DNA of 64,000 bases from the NCBI RefSeq assembly GCF_003576645.1, contig NC_044922.1, positions 25,936,049 through 26,000,048 on the forward strand. Reading direction: 5' to 3'. The notes below the pieces were generated by a model. The model worked only from the letters and a program-made list of their open reading frames with translations. It had not been told where the DNA came from and ran no database searches. Position 1 is the first letter of the stretch. Every line of letters starts with the position of its first letter. Both the position numbers and the translations under genes were made by a program. This DNA comes from Ipomoea triloba. Taxonomy: Eukaryota; Streptophyta; Magnoliopsida; Solanales; Convolvulaceae. Below, in pieces: positions 13,056-23,944 of this stretch.

Positions 13056-14539
13056 CTAGTTTTATACGGGCGGGTTAATGCATGCCCAATGTTTATATTT
13101 AAATAAATATTTGAAAGTATATCAATACAAGATTATATAGGAGAAATTTATACATGGGTAATTGAATGTCGAATTTTTTTATTTAAATATCTAACTCAAA
13201 GTATATGAATCCAAGATAATATAGAAAATTCATTATAATTATTACTAAAATAAATGTTTGCAACCTTGTAAAATCGATAGTCTAAATATACGGTCTAAAA
13301 ATGATAATCTAAATAAATAGTACTTTTAATTTGAATTTTTCTAAGTGTTCTTAATTCTCTTTTGAGTAACATTGTCATTGTTTTCATCTTTACTATTTGT
13401 TCTCTTCCTTTTTGTTGGTAGTGTGTTATTTGCAATTCGGTTATTGTTGGTAGCATAGATGACAACGTCATGCAATGAGATTATAATATAGGAGCTATGG
13501 ACTTTCCTTTAGGTGTTCTTCTTGGGTTCATTTGGTTTAACCATTATTGTTGAATGAGTGATTGTGGATAAAAAAATCTCTAGTTTAAGAAAAAAAGATT
13601 AAATAAATTAATAAAAATTTGAAAATTTAAAATATTATGTATTCCAAAGATATTAAAAGGTAGTTTCTCGCTTCAATTTGCTGGGTAATAGGTTATTTGA
13701 GTACTTTCATTGTTAACAAATTCCCCAAGTAGTTAATATGATTGGTTTCAAACTATTCTTTTTTATTTTTTTCATGGTATTAAAGAAATACATATGTATC
13801 ATTTTTTGGTGTAACTACTAATTTATTTAATTCAATAAGAGTAAAATAGAGTGATTCCGCTTCAATTTGTTGGGTTATTATTTAAGTACTCTCTTTGTCA
13901 ACCAATCTCCAAGTACTTAATATAATTAGCTTCAAATTATTTTAAATTTTTTTTCATAGTATTAATAAAATACTTGGTAAATAAATATATAACATTATTT
14001 TGTACTATAACTTTGATATTTAATTACAATATATTGTAAAAATAAGATAATGGACAATGTAATGAATATCAATTGATAAATTTGAATGTAAAGAATCTTT
14101 GCATGAGAGAAAATAAAGACAATATAACTAATGAAATTATTTCTCTTATTTAATTTAAGAAATATATATGTATCATTTTTTGTTGTAGCTACTAATTTAT
14201 TTAATTTAATAAGAGTAAAATAGAGTGAGAAACTTAATTATGTCAAATTTGATTGAGATGAGGTTCGAACCTAAGACCTTTCTTATAGAAATTAATGGGT
14301 AAGTTAAAAGTTAACGGAATATTAACGGAGAAGAGAATATTTAACGGAAAACTTAACAGATAATCATAAAAGTAAGGTTAAATTAGGTAATCTCTATTAA
14401 TAATATTAATCTGAATTATCTTAACCATCTATTTGGTTAAATAATTCATCTGAACCATCCATTTGATTAAATAATTTGACCGCCATTTTTTCTACCCATT
14501 TTAGGCCTAACTCTCTTTGGCTCTTATTAGTATAGTAGA
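13056..14539 (-). mobile_element. Non-autonomous Helitron, copy 1
   Basis: Read on the minus strand it begins TCTACTATACTAATAAGAGC (complement of the end at 14539) and ends in a GGGCATGC...CCCG hairpin region followed by CTAG (13056-13059). The flanking bases are A (13055) and T (14540), as expected for insertion between A and T. It is about 1.48 kb with no replicase-helicase coding sequence. A second, closely similar copy is at 32498-34550 and a fragment is at about 44817-45414. Confidence 0.8.
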
Positions 14540-14590
14540 TAATACTACTTATATATGTTTTAAGGACAATATGGAAGTAATATTTTTTTT

Positions 14591-14604
14591 GGGGGGGGGG
14601 GGGG
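14591..14604. repeat. G14 homopolymer
   Basis: Fourteen consecutive G in AT-rich surroundings, preceded by an eight-T run. It may form a G-quadruplex, and its length may be unreliable. Confidence 0.9.
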
Positions 14605-14984
14605 AGAGTATGGTGATTACTTTTGCAACTAAGTATACAATCCATTTATGATAGTGACCGTGACAAACACCTAGTATTACAAATTAATGTAGTGTATAGT
14701 AAGAATATTACCTTAGATCCTTTACATTATAGAGCTCATCATGTGGTCTTTACTAATCCATTGGTATGTTGTTGAAAACTAATGATCCCAAATTTGGCAC
14801 AAACCTTCCCTTCAAAGGTATAGCTTTCAACTTGAATAAGAGTTTGAAAAAACTTGGTAGATAAAAAGAGAATTAACATTTTTTGAAATTTAACTAATGA
14901 AGTATGTCATATATATTGCCTTAGTAATTAATTGTCTTACAACTAATATTTATATCTTTTAGGGTGTTTCTAGTCAACCCATCA

Positions 14985-16325
14985 TTTGTTATATTGTGGA
15001 CCAGAGTCTATTATATGCATGGTGAATCTTGTCTAGATATGTGAATAATGTGTGTCTATTACAATTAACATATTATGTACTTGCAGTTAACATATTATGT
15101 ATCTTCAGTTTATTTACAAGTGCATAATGTATTAACTGAAGGTACATAATATGTTAACTAAAAATGCATTGGTCAAAAATGACATTCAAATTATTTATTT
15201 GTAATTGATGTATCATGTACTTGTAAATAAATTAAAGGTACAATATATGTTAATTGTAATACATAATTTATTATGTTAACTACAAGTATATAATACATTA
15301 ATTGTAATAAGTACATAATTTATTAAGTGTAGGTACATAATATATTAATTACAGGTACATAATAGGTTAATTGTAATAAATACATAATTTATTAACTGAA
15401 AGTATATAATCTAAAAACATAATAAATATTAATGAAGGTTATACCCTTCATTTATGTCCGTTTTTTCCGTTAAGTTTTTTTTTTTATACATTATGCTATA
15501 AAAGTTGTACTACATAATATTTTGGACAAATATACCCCTACCGTTATAACTTCTGTTATCTTTTCCATTATTGTTACTATGCATATGCATCCACCATATA
15601 CTTTCTTACCTTCTTCAATAATAATAATAAAATATACACATTAAATATTAGAGTTATATGTTAGTTATTTTTTAAAGGGAAAAGGGTTAGATAGGCCCTC
15701 GAACTTTAGCTAGAAAGTCAATTAGCCCCTTCAACTTTTTAAAGATGCAATTACACCCATCAACAATTAGTTTTGATGTAATGAAGCCCAAAAATCAATT
15801 TATGACCTGTTATTACAGGTTAAAAAATTTTACGACGAAAAAGTAACCGGCGAAATGGTCGCCGGTCACCGAAAGGAGACGAGAAGGCGAACCACTGGTT
15901 CCCCTTCTCGTCTCCTTTCGGTGATCGGCGACCGTTTCGCCGGAAATTTTTTTAACCTGTAATAGCAGGTCATAAATTGATTTTTGGGCCTCATTGCATC
16001 AAAACTAATTGTTGATGGGTGTAATTGCATCTTTAAAAAGTTGAAGGGACTAATTGACTTTCTAGCTAAAGTTCGAGGGCTTATTTGACCCTTTTCCCTT
16101 TTTTAAAATATAAATATTCAATTTATAAAAATATTTTACATTATTATTATTATTATTTACTATATTAAAATTTAAATAAATTTAAAATTTTAATATAAAA
16201 TACTAATATTAGGCACATATTTTTTACGCATCGCGCATAAGAAAAACTATTATGTTAAATACAAGCACATAATTCAAACATAGTCTACCATGTGCATGGT
16301 AAACCTGCTCCACAATAGATAAATT
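14985..16325. mobile_element. Possible TIR element with TTAACATATTATGTAC repeats, hosting a foldback MITE
   Basis: The left side (tattgtggaccagagtct, about 14994) and right side (ctccacaata, about 16308) are inversely related. The interior at 15060-15410 repeats words such as gtacataatatgttaac in both orientations. The foldback element at 15677-16098 sits inside. The boundaries are uncertain and the superfamily unknown. Confidence 0.4.
15677..16098. mobile_element. Foldback Mutator-like MITE with GC-rich core
   Basis: About 422 bp with arms of roughly 190 bp that are near-perfect reverse complements. The left arm starts gggaaaagggttagatagg; the right arm ends gcttatttgacccttttccc. The core is unusually GC-rich (accggcgaaatggtcgccgg and gagacgagaaggcgaac). 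Perfect 9-bp target duplications ttttttaaa lie at 15668-15676 and 16099-16107, supporting a Mutator-like origin. No coding capacity. Confidence 0.9.
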
Positions 16326-16521
16326 GGTAAGCTTGCATGCCTAAAATCTCTTTAATAATGGGCTTCACGTCCAAGACTACTTTGTATAGGATTTGCATGA
16401 CTTCTTGGGTCTTGATCGACTTGTCTTAGCACTTGGGCTTTGGGTAGGAATGTAGGATTTATGACTATATTTTAAAAAAAAAAACAAATAAAGGATGATA
16501 TGAATTTCTAAATCACATTAG

Positions 16522-16665
16522 CCAATGCCATTGTGGTAAGTGGCATGTAGTGACTCTACCAAATGGGAGGCCATGAGATCAAGCATCAATGGAGGCGATA
16601 TTGACTCTAGATACTATAATGTAATAAAGTGAGTAGTACTAAAAAAGTAAAAAGAAAAAAAGAAG
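16522..16665 (+). mobile_element. tRNA-derived SINE copy
   Basis: The head ccaatgccattgtggtaagt resembles the head of the other SINE copies; an A-rich tail (about 16640-16663) follows. The direct repeat atcacattag occurs at 16512-16521 and again at 16666-16675, a perfect 10-bp target duplication. The B box is degraded (gagatcaagc). Confidence 0.7.
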
Positions 16666-16675
16666 ATCACATTAG

Positions 16676-17734
16676 AACAGAAAGAAAAACTCAAGATTTA
16701 GCTCTCTCTTCTTTCATTTGGTGTAGCTTGGGTGAGTGGAAATACACCATGATAGAAAATATATAATGAAATACGAATTATAGAATACATTTGAGTTAAT
16801 TATATTTAATTAATAAACTATTGTTAACATTTAATTATGTAATATAAAATTTTAAATTATCGATATATTTATTTGATTCTTATTATTTAATAAATTAGGT
16901 ACATAAAAATAGTAAATAAATACTACATATATTATAGAAAATATTAAAATCAGCAAATAAAATAAAGATAATAACAAGTAAAAGCATAAAATATTACAAA
17001 TTATTCTATATTACATTGAAAGCAATATAGTCGTGGAAGTGTTAAATAATCTACTTACTAATAAAGTAGAGGCACATAGAGAAAAATTGATTTGTAATTA
17101 ATTACTATTAGGTCTAATTGATTGGAATTGATTTATAATTTGCTGCTAAGCCCGCTATTAGATCCAAATTAATTGCTTTTAATTATATTATTTGAATCCC
17201 TAGTCCAAAGGGTCCCACGCCTTGGCCCGACAAAGTATTTGTAAAGCATTTGGGAATGCCACTATATCCAGAGGCCTTTAATTTAAATCAAACGGATAGT
17301 ACCGTGTATGTAATTGAGTCCCTAAGTAGAGTAAAAAAAAAAGAAAAAAAAAGAAAACACTCCATTCAAACCCATTAAACTGTTTAAAATGTTCAATTAA
17401 ATTATAAATTAACATGTTTAGCATAACAGTGAATCGCGTTTTTACTTCCAAAGTGAAACATCTTAATAATGTGCGTTGTAAGTAGGTGCCCTCCTCTTCA
17501 CTAAGAAACGAAACAAAATAACAAAGTTTTTATTTTATTCGGCCTGGTTTATTATATATATTCAGTAAGGATTTTTTTTTTTTAAAAGAAAAAGGCATAT
17601 ATTATTATTAGCTAAAAGAAGTTACCAATATAGAAGCTGGGGGAGAATGTTTCCAAACAAATAAATTAGACTGGGAACCTTAGGCCCTCGCTAGAGAGCA
17701 CTACGATTCTCTTATCTCCTAAAATGATGAACAC
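16676..17734. other. AT-rich intergenic DNA, no gene seen
   Basis: No open frame of interest and no transposon ends recognised. Short homopurine A runs with scattered G occur near 17330-17357. Confidence 0.6.
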
Positions 17735-18190
17735 GAACTTGTGTGAGATCGTCTCACCATGAGACGGATCGGGTCGGGTCGGGTCACGATGCACATGTAA
17801 CACTTATATACACAAATGCCATACTTATATGCTCAAATGTAATACTAATCAGGAATAAAATTTTTGTTACTTATTAGGGTAAATGTAATACTTTTAAGGG
17901 AAAATATAATACTTTTACATTTCGATTTAAAAGTATTATATTTTTCCTCAAAAGTATTATATTTTCCCTTATAAGTGGGAGGCACTTGTCAACATTACTT
18001 ATTATGAAAAATGTATTACTTTTTCTCTTATAAGTAACAAAAATTGTATTTTTGATTAGTGTTATATTTGAGCATATAAGTGTGAGATTTACACATATAA
18101 GTATGACATTTGCATGGTGTTTTGACCCGACCCGACCCGTCTCACGAATAAGGATCCGTGAGACGGTCTCACACAAGTGTGACATTCTTG
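17735..18190. mobile_element. Foldback Mutator-like MITE, copy 2
   Basis: Same layout as 4280-4735: left cttgtgtgagatcgtctcac then GGGTC repeats, right gacccgacccgacccgtctc then gtgagacggtctcacacaag. The two copies are highly alike over the whole length, including the central AAAGTATTA words. A clear 9-bp target duplication could not be fixed here (tgatgaa/tgatgga flanks are the best candidates), so the ends are approximate. It lies about 430 bp upstream of the CP12 TATA box. Confidence 0.8.
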
Positions 18191-18546
18191 ATGGACCTAA
18201 CAAACTTTTAATAACAGGACCAAAATAAGACAAAGCTTGCGTAGTACTTCTAAGGAATATATATAATTGTTAATTGTTTCCGCAAAATTAATCCATGCCG
18301 TGTGCGGAATGTCGTAATCGTATACGCCAGCGGGTCATAGACTCATATCTAGCTAAACTCTTGATTTTTAAGTGTTGTTGGGCTATCCGATCCGCAACTT
18401 CAAAACCTTTAAAAATATCAAGTAGAAGATGAACACTTAAATCAATCTCGCAAAACAACAAACACATTTCCATATATCCTAAGTCCCAATCGAGGAAAAC
18501 AAATACAAGAAATTAAAAATATCTGGTATCTGGTGGTGGCTGGGCC

Positions 18547-18627
18547 AACGTGGACACGTACAAGTGGTAGATAAAGTGATAAGAAATGTGTAGTCCACAA
18601 AAATGCCATGCACAAACTACTATATAT
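18547..18627 (+). promoter_or_regulatory. CP12 promoter elements
   Basis: TATATAT at 18621-18627 lies 70 nt before the CP12 start at 18698, a normal distance for a TATA box plus a short leader. Two ACGT cores lie just upstream (AACGTGG at 18547-18553 and CACGTA at 18555-18560), resembling G-box-like sites common in light-regulated photosynthesis promoters. The sequence is seen; the regulatory role is inferred. Confidence 0.5.
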
Positions 18628-18697
18628 CTTATTAACCATAATCTCTATCTCTGAAAGCAAGAAGCCACTCAATTCAAGAACCTCACTATTAGCTAAA

Positions 18698-19108
18698 ATG
18701 GTGGCTATTGCTGGTCTTAATCTCTCCTCCCCAGGAATCTTAGCCAAGTTCTCAGACTCCCCAAAGGCGGCGCAAACCACCAAGTTCACTACGTGTCTAA
18801 ACAGACCATGGAAGAGAGCCGGCGGCGCCGCCGCAGCTAATTTCAGGTCGGGGAGGATGAGCGTGGTGAGGCCGGTGGGCGCGGCGCCGGACAGCTTGTC
18901 GGAGAAGGTGGCAGACAGCGTGAAGAATGCAGAGGAAACCTGCGCCGGCGACCCCACGAGCGGAGAGTGCGTGGCGGCGTGGGACGAGGTGGAGGAGCTG
19001 AGCGCGGCGGCGAGCCATGCAAGGGACAAGAAGAAAGATTCGGATCCTTTGGAGGAGTTCTGCAAGGATAACCCTGAGAGCGAGGAGTGTCGCACTTATG
19101 ATAATTAA
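18698..19108 (+). CDS. CP12: Calvin cycle protein CP12, chloroplast precursor
   Basis: CP12 is a small, intrinsically disordered chloroplast stroma protein that joins GAPDH and phosphoribulokinase into an inactive complex in the dark; thioredoxin reduction of its disulphides releases them in the light. The 136-residue product has a Ser/Ala/Lys/Arg-rich N-terminus that looks like a transit peptide (about 1-60). It then has both CP12 cysteine pairs (Cys82-x8-Cys91 and Cys122-x8-Cys131), the conserved AWDEVEEL core (94-101) and the C-terminal ECRTYDN GAPDH-binding tail. Length and motifs match typical plant CP12, and it is a single exon. The frame stays open upstream to an ATG at 18608, but that codon precedes the TATA box, so 18698 is chosen. 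The gene is far more GC-rich than its surroundings. Antisense open frames over it are shadows. Confidence 0.96.
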   Translation: MVAIAGLNLSSPGILAKFSDSPKAAQTTKFTTCLNRPWKRAGGAAAANFRSGRMSVVRPVGAAPDSLSEKVADSVKNAEETCAGDPTSGECVAAWDEVEELSAAASHARDKKKDSDPLEEFCKDNPESEECRTYDN

Positions 19109-20130
19109 TTTTATTTTTATTTTTATTTACGGCATGTAATCTTAATTATATAATATATATCCAACAAATTAGCTTGCATGCATGTTTTGGAACTCTGCTC
19201 ACACACCTCTCTATCTGTTGTTAAATCATTAATTTATTAGACTTCAATATGCTCTCATGTGTGTATAATCAAAATTTAATTACCATTTGCTAGGCACTTC
19301 TCTTCACTTGGAATAGTGTTATTTATCACACTTTACCTCTGTCCATTTGTGTAATTGTGGGTTTAGTTTATGCTTTTTAACATAAAGTTAAGCTTTTGCA
19401 TGGATTAATTTTGACTTAATTTCAATTTTATATCCCACCTTTGATCATTGAGTTCACAGTTTATTAGGTTTAGTATTTAATTAATTTTTACAAACTTATC
19501 ACTTTTAGTTTTAATTAAGTATATCTAGATGGATATTGTTATATTATCTAATTTAATTAAACTCTCTAGGTATGTTACCATTTTTAGTGAGGGCCCTTTG
19601 AATGGGGATTTAAAAAATAGTTCTGGGATTAATCTTATTATTATGATTTAAAGTATATGATTAAGAGATGTTAATTATAAGGATACAAAGAGTCTCAGAC
19701 TCTCAGCATGATAAGAATCATAAATGGTATTATTTTATAAGGGATGAAAAATGAATTCTAGTATTCATAAAATACAGAGTCCTAATATGCCTCATCAAGT
19801 TTAAAATTTTCTAAAGAGAGCACTAAGCTTGTCTCTTACATTATTTATAAGCCTTGGTCCAATCCATATTGCAATATAGATCATAGTCCATGCTATAATT
19901 TGCCTTTAAGATGATAGAAGAATAAATTATTTTATGGTGGGCAATTATGGCCAATTATACCATGGACCATGAACCACCTTAACTTGCATCATGGACATAG
20001 TCTATTATTATAATAATGTAGCCATGTAGATTCATTAAAAATTAGATGTATCAAATATGAGTGCACATTCATTATAACAATACTATATGTTCATTAAAAT
20101 GATATCAATTTGTCAATTATCACTTAAACA

Positions 20131-20175
<45 letters not shown>

Positions 20176-20253
20176 CATCTATTTTTGTATAAATAAAATC
20201 AATATTAAAAAATATATTCTAAAAAATATCTCATAGTGATCTTTTAAACAACA

Positions 20254-20324
<71 letters not shown>

Positions 20325-20345
20325 TATCATTTCAATAATTGTGTG
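19109..20345. other. CP12 3' flank and intergenic DNA
   Basis: AT-rich 3' region. Microsatellites: (TTA)n at 20131-20175 and (TA)n at 20257-20321. About 19890-19990 contains tccatgctataatttgcc-type words of the 'tgtggaccat' MITE family. No gene seen. Confidence 0.6.
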
Positions 20346-20492
20346 ATGATGTTATATTAGTGACTTAATAAATTTGTAGTCTTGATTTATGATGATATTT
20401 AGTGGGTGATTACTTAGAAACTATTATGGACTATAATATAACAACCCCCCACTTAGAAACTATTATGGACTATAATATAAATTTGTAGTCTT

Positions 20493-20576
20493 GATTTATG
20501 ATGATATTTAGTGGGTGATTACTTAGAAACTATTGATTTATGATGATATTTAGTGGGTGATTACTTAGAAACTATT
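20493..20576. repeat. Perfect 42-nt tandem duplication
   Basis: 20493-20534 and 20535-20576 are identical; the register is ambiguous by 2 nt. The corresponding region of the second long copy (near 21775-21815) lacks this duplication. Confidence 0.95.
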
Positions 20577-21470
20577 ATGGACTATAATATAACAACCCCC
20601 CACTTAGAAACTATTATGGACTATAATATAACAACCCGCAAATTTTACTGTGGACCGCGGTCCACAATGCATGGTAGTTCAAACATCAAAACGTTGTCGT
20701 TTTTTCTAATAAAAGAAACGGCACCCGTTTCACAAAAAAAAATTTGTGTGTATAACATATTCAGTTTTATTTTATATATACTGCAGTTTCCTTTCAACAC
20801 AACTACAATTTCTTTTTGATATAGCTACAGTTTCATTCGACATTATACACTCAAATATGTGAAATTGTTATTCGGTTTCATTTTATATACACTATAGTTT
20901 CGTTACGACACAACTACAATATCATTTCGATATAACTACAGTTTCATTAGATAATATACACTCAAATATGTGAAACTATTATTCAATTTCATTTTATATA
21001 CACTGTAATTTCCTTTCAATACAACTACGATTTCATTTAGATATAACTACATTTTCATTCAACATTATACACTCAAATATGTAAAACTATTATTTGGTTT
21101 CATTTTTTATATATACATACAACACAACGACAGTATCATTTCGATATAACTACAGTTTCATTGGACAATATACACTCAAATATGTGTAACTGTTATTCAA
21201 TTTCATTTTATATATACTGCAGTTTCCTTTCAACACAACTACATTTTCATTTAGATATAACTACAATTTTATTTGATAATATAAAAACAAATGTGAGACA
21301 GTATTATTTAAGATAAACTGTAGTTTCATTTATGGGGCTCTTTTAAGATGTGACGACAACTGTTTCTTTAAGATCTTTACTTAAAGAAACGGTGTCATTT
21401 TTGTACCATGTTTGTAGACCATGGTCCACGATATAACACTGATAACAACCCGCTGATTATAATGACAATC

Positions 21471-21712
21471 ATTATTGCATGGACCATGGTCCACACAGTT
21501 GTGTGGACCAAAAATAAAAAGTATATTATTTTGTACTGAAGGCACATTATTTTTGTATTGTAGGTTCATTATTTTGTACTGAAGGTACATTATTTGATAC
21601 ATACTATCAAATAATGTACGTACAGTACAAAATAATGTACCTTCAGTACAAAAATAATGTACTTTTTATTTTTGGTCCACACAGCTGTGTGGACCATGGT
21701 CCATGCAATAAT
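21471..21712. mobile_element. MITE with tgtggaccatggtccaca palindromic ends
   Basis: Terminal inverted repeats of about 55 bp: attattgcatggaccatggt at the left and its reverse complement at the right, each with an internal gtccacacag(c/t)tgtgtggac palindrome. The middle repeats gtacattattttgtactgaa words in both orientations. The superfamily cannot be assigned because no clear target duplication was seen. Further copies are at 22887-23131 and 23950-24194, within the duplicated block. Confidence 0.75.
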
Positions 21713-21733
21713 TTGCCTTATAATGAGCTTTCN

Positions 21734-22567
21734 ATGATGTTATATTAGTGACTTAATAAATTTGTAGTCTTGATTTATGATGATATTTAGTGGGTGATTA
21801 CTTAGAAACTATTATGGACTATAATATAACAACCCCCCACTTAGAAACTATTATGGACTATAATATAACAACCCGCAAATTTTACTGTGGACCGCGGTCC
21901 ACAATGCATGGTAGTTCAAACATCAAAACGTTGTCGTTTTTTCTAATAAAAGAAACGGCACCCGTTTCACAAAAAAAAATTTGTGTGTATAACATATTCA
22001 GTTTTATTTTATATATACTGCAGTTTCCTTTCAACACAACTACAATTTCTTTTTGATATAGCTACAGTTTCATTCGACATTATACACTCAAATATGTGAA
22101 ATTGTTATTCGGTTTCATTTTATATACACTATAGTTTCGTTACGACACAACTACAATATCATTTCGATATAACTACAGTTTCATTAGATAATATACACTC
22201 AAATATGTGAAACTATTATTCAATTTCATTTTATATACACTGTAATTTCCTTTCAATACAACTACGATTTCATTTAGATATAACTACATTTTCATTCAAC
22301 ATTATACACTCAAATATGTAAAACTATTATTTGGTTTCATTTTTTATATATACATACAACACAACGACAGTATCATTTCGATATAACTACAGTTTCATTG
22401 GACAATATACACTCAAATATGTGTAACTGTTATTCAATTTCATTTTATATATACTGCAGTTTCCTTTCAACACAACTACATTTTCATTTAGATATAACTA
22501 CAATTTTATTTGATAATATAAAAACAAATGTGAGACAGTATTATTTAAGATAAACTGTAGTTTCATT
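21734..22567 (+). repeat. Second copy of the 20346 block, truncated by a gap
   Basis: Repeats 20346-21330 without the extra 151 bp (offset 1237 from 20553 on). It starts right after the N at 21733 and stops right before the 25-N gap at 22568. Confidence 0.9.
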
Positions 22568-22735
22568 NNNNNNNNNNNNNNNNNNNNNNNNNAATGAAAC
22601 TACAGTTTATCTTAAATAATACTGTCTCACATTTGTTTTTATATTATCAAATAAAATTGTAGTTATATCTAAATGAAAATGTAGTTGTGTTGAAAGGAAA
22701 CTGCAGTATATATAAAATGAAATTGAATAACAGTT
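22425..22735. repeat. 143-bp inverted repeat around a 25-N gap
   Basis: 22425-22567 and 22593-22735 read as reverse complements, separated only by 25 undetermined bases (22568-22592). A 10-bp direct repeat (aataacagtt) follows, then the sequence continues as the 21331 block. Such a palindrome exactly at a gap often marks a misjoined or snap-back contig end. Confidence 0.9.
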
Positions 22736-22881
22736 AATAACAGTTATATGGGGCTCTTTTAAGATGTGACGACAACTGTTTCTTTAAGATCTTTACTTAA
22801 AGAAACGGTGTCATTTTTGTACCATGTTTGTAGACCATGGTCCACGATATAACACTGATAACAACCCGCTGATTATAATGA

Positions 22882-23943
22882 CAATCATTATTGCATGGAC
22901 CATGGTCCACACAGTTGTGTGGACCAAAAATAAAAAGTATATTATTTTTGTACTGAAGGCACATTATTTTTGTATTGTAGGTTCATTATTTTTGTACTGA
23001 AGGTACATTATTTGATACATACTATCAAATAATGTACGTACAGTACAAAAATAATGTACCTTCAGTACAAAAATAATGTACTTTTTATTTTTGGTCCACA
23101 CAGCTGTGTGGACCATGGTCCATGCAATAATTTGCCTTATAATGAGCTTTCGGCTAAATATAGTTGTCATGTAGGCCGGCCCATGAAGAGTATATTATAC
23201 ATTTATAACTATCCGAGTAAGGCCGGTCCATTAATTATGGGCTTTCTGTAAAGCCCATAAAGTTGTCAAACCCCATGTAATATAAAAAAGACCTCAAAAT
23301 GAGACATCAACATAAAGAAATTTTGTACCTTAACCGGGCGTTTGGTTGGAAGAAGGGAATTAGAGGGGAAATGAATTATAATTCTGTGGAAAAAAAAATA
23401 ATGTTGGAATAAAGTAAGAATTCAAATTACATTGTTTAGTAGGAAAAAGAATTATTGGGAATGAAAAGGAAATAAGTGGTATAAGACTAAAATGTCACTG
23501 TATAATAATAATAATAACTAAGGAAATATTATTTTCAAAAAAAAACTAAGGAAATATTTGTCATTTCATCCCTTTATTCCTTTCCATGAAGCACCAAATT
23601 GCAATTCGGTGGAATTGCAATTCCTTCCAACCAAACAATGTAATTGAGGGAAGAAATGAATTGCAATTCAATTACAACGAAGTTACGTCCAACTAAACGG
23701 CCTGTAAAAGTGTATGAATTATGTATCTGAAACAAATTAGTACTTACTTGTATTTTATGTTATGAAGTTTTGTGTCTTGTGTTGTGAAATTCTGTGCCTA
23801 TGAACACAAATTATGTATCTAAATCAGATTTGTAAAATAAGTAAATATATAACCTGTGTATATGTCTTGTGTTATAATTTTTGTGTCTTGTGTCATGAAA
23901 TTCAATTTGTACCTTACGAGTATGTTAGAATGAATTATATACC
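22882..23943 (+). repeat. 1062-bp direct repeat, copy 1 (ends at a single N)
   Basis: 22882-23943 and 23945-25006 read as the same sequence with a constant offset of 1063, separated by the single N at 23944. They contain the 'tgtggaccat' MITE (22887-23131), a ggcgtttggttgg-ended MITE (23336-23702) and a tgtgtcttgtg-rich stretch. No difference was noticed by eye. Confidence 0.9.
23336..23702. mobile_element. MITE with ggcgtttggttgga ends
   Basis: The left end gggcgtttggttggaagaag and right end cgtccaactaaacggcc are imperfect inverted repeats. The interior repeats gaattgcaatt words. The repeat occurs again at 24399-24765 in the duplicated block; related pieces are at 3434 and 58560-58775. No target duplication was resolved, so the superfamily is open (hAT or PIF/Harbinger are candidates). 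Confidence 0.6.
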
Positions 23944-23944
23944 N

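Larger units (their letters stand above)
20346..21732 (+). repeat. First copy of a long direct duplication, ending at a single N
   Basis: 20346-21330 recurs as 21734-22567 and 21331-21732 recurs as 22747-23151. The copy ends exactly at the N at 21733, where the second copy begins. The two differ by about 151 bp of extra tandem duplication in the first copy (109 nt plus 42 nt, near 20371-20576) and by three single-base homopolymer indels near 21525-21650. Inside lies a tandem repeat of about 105-120 bp (about 20700-21290, marked by acactcaaatatgtg at about 20848, 20960, 21069 and 21172). Most likely an assembly overlap left unmerged, though a real duplication is possible. Confidence 0.85.

Noticed and set aside
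16205..16250. Possible Helitron 3' end (acgcatcgcgca)
   Set aside because: The hairpin is incomplete and no CTRR terminus follows. At most a decayed remnant.
18442..19095. 217-codon open frame antisense to CP12
   Set aside because: A shadow of the GC-rich CP12 gene. CP12 on the plus strand has all family motifs, and the antisense product has none.
20553..22056. Identical 88-codon open frames seen as a gene pair
   Set aside because: They are the same piece of a tandem-repeat block duplicated at an N join. No domain is visible.
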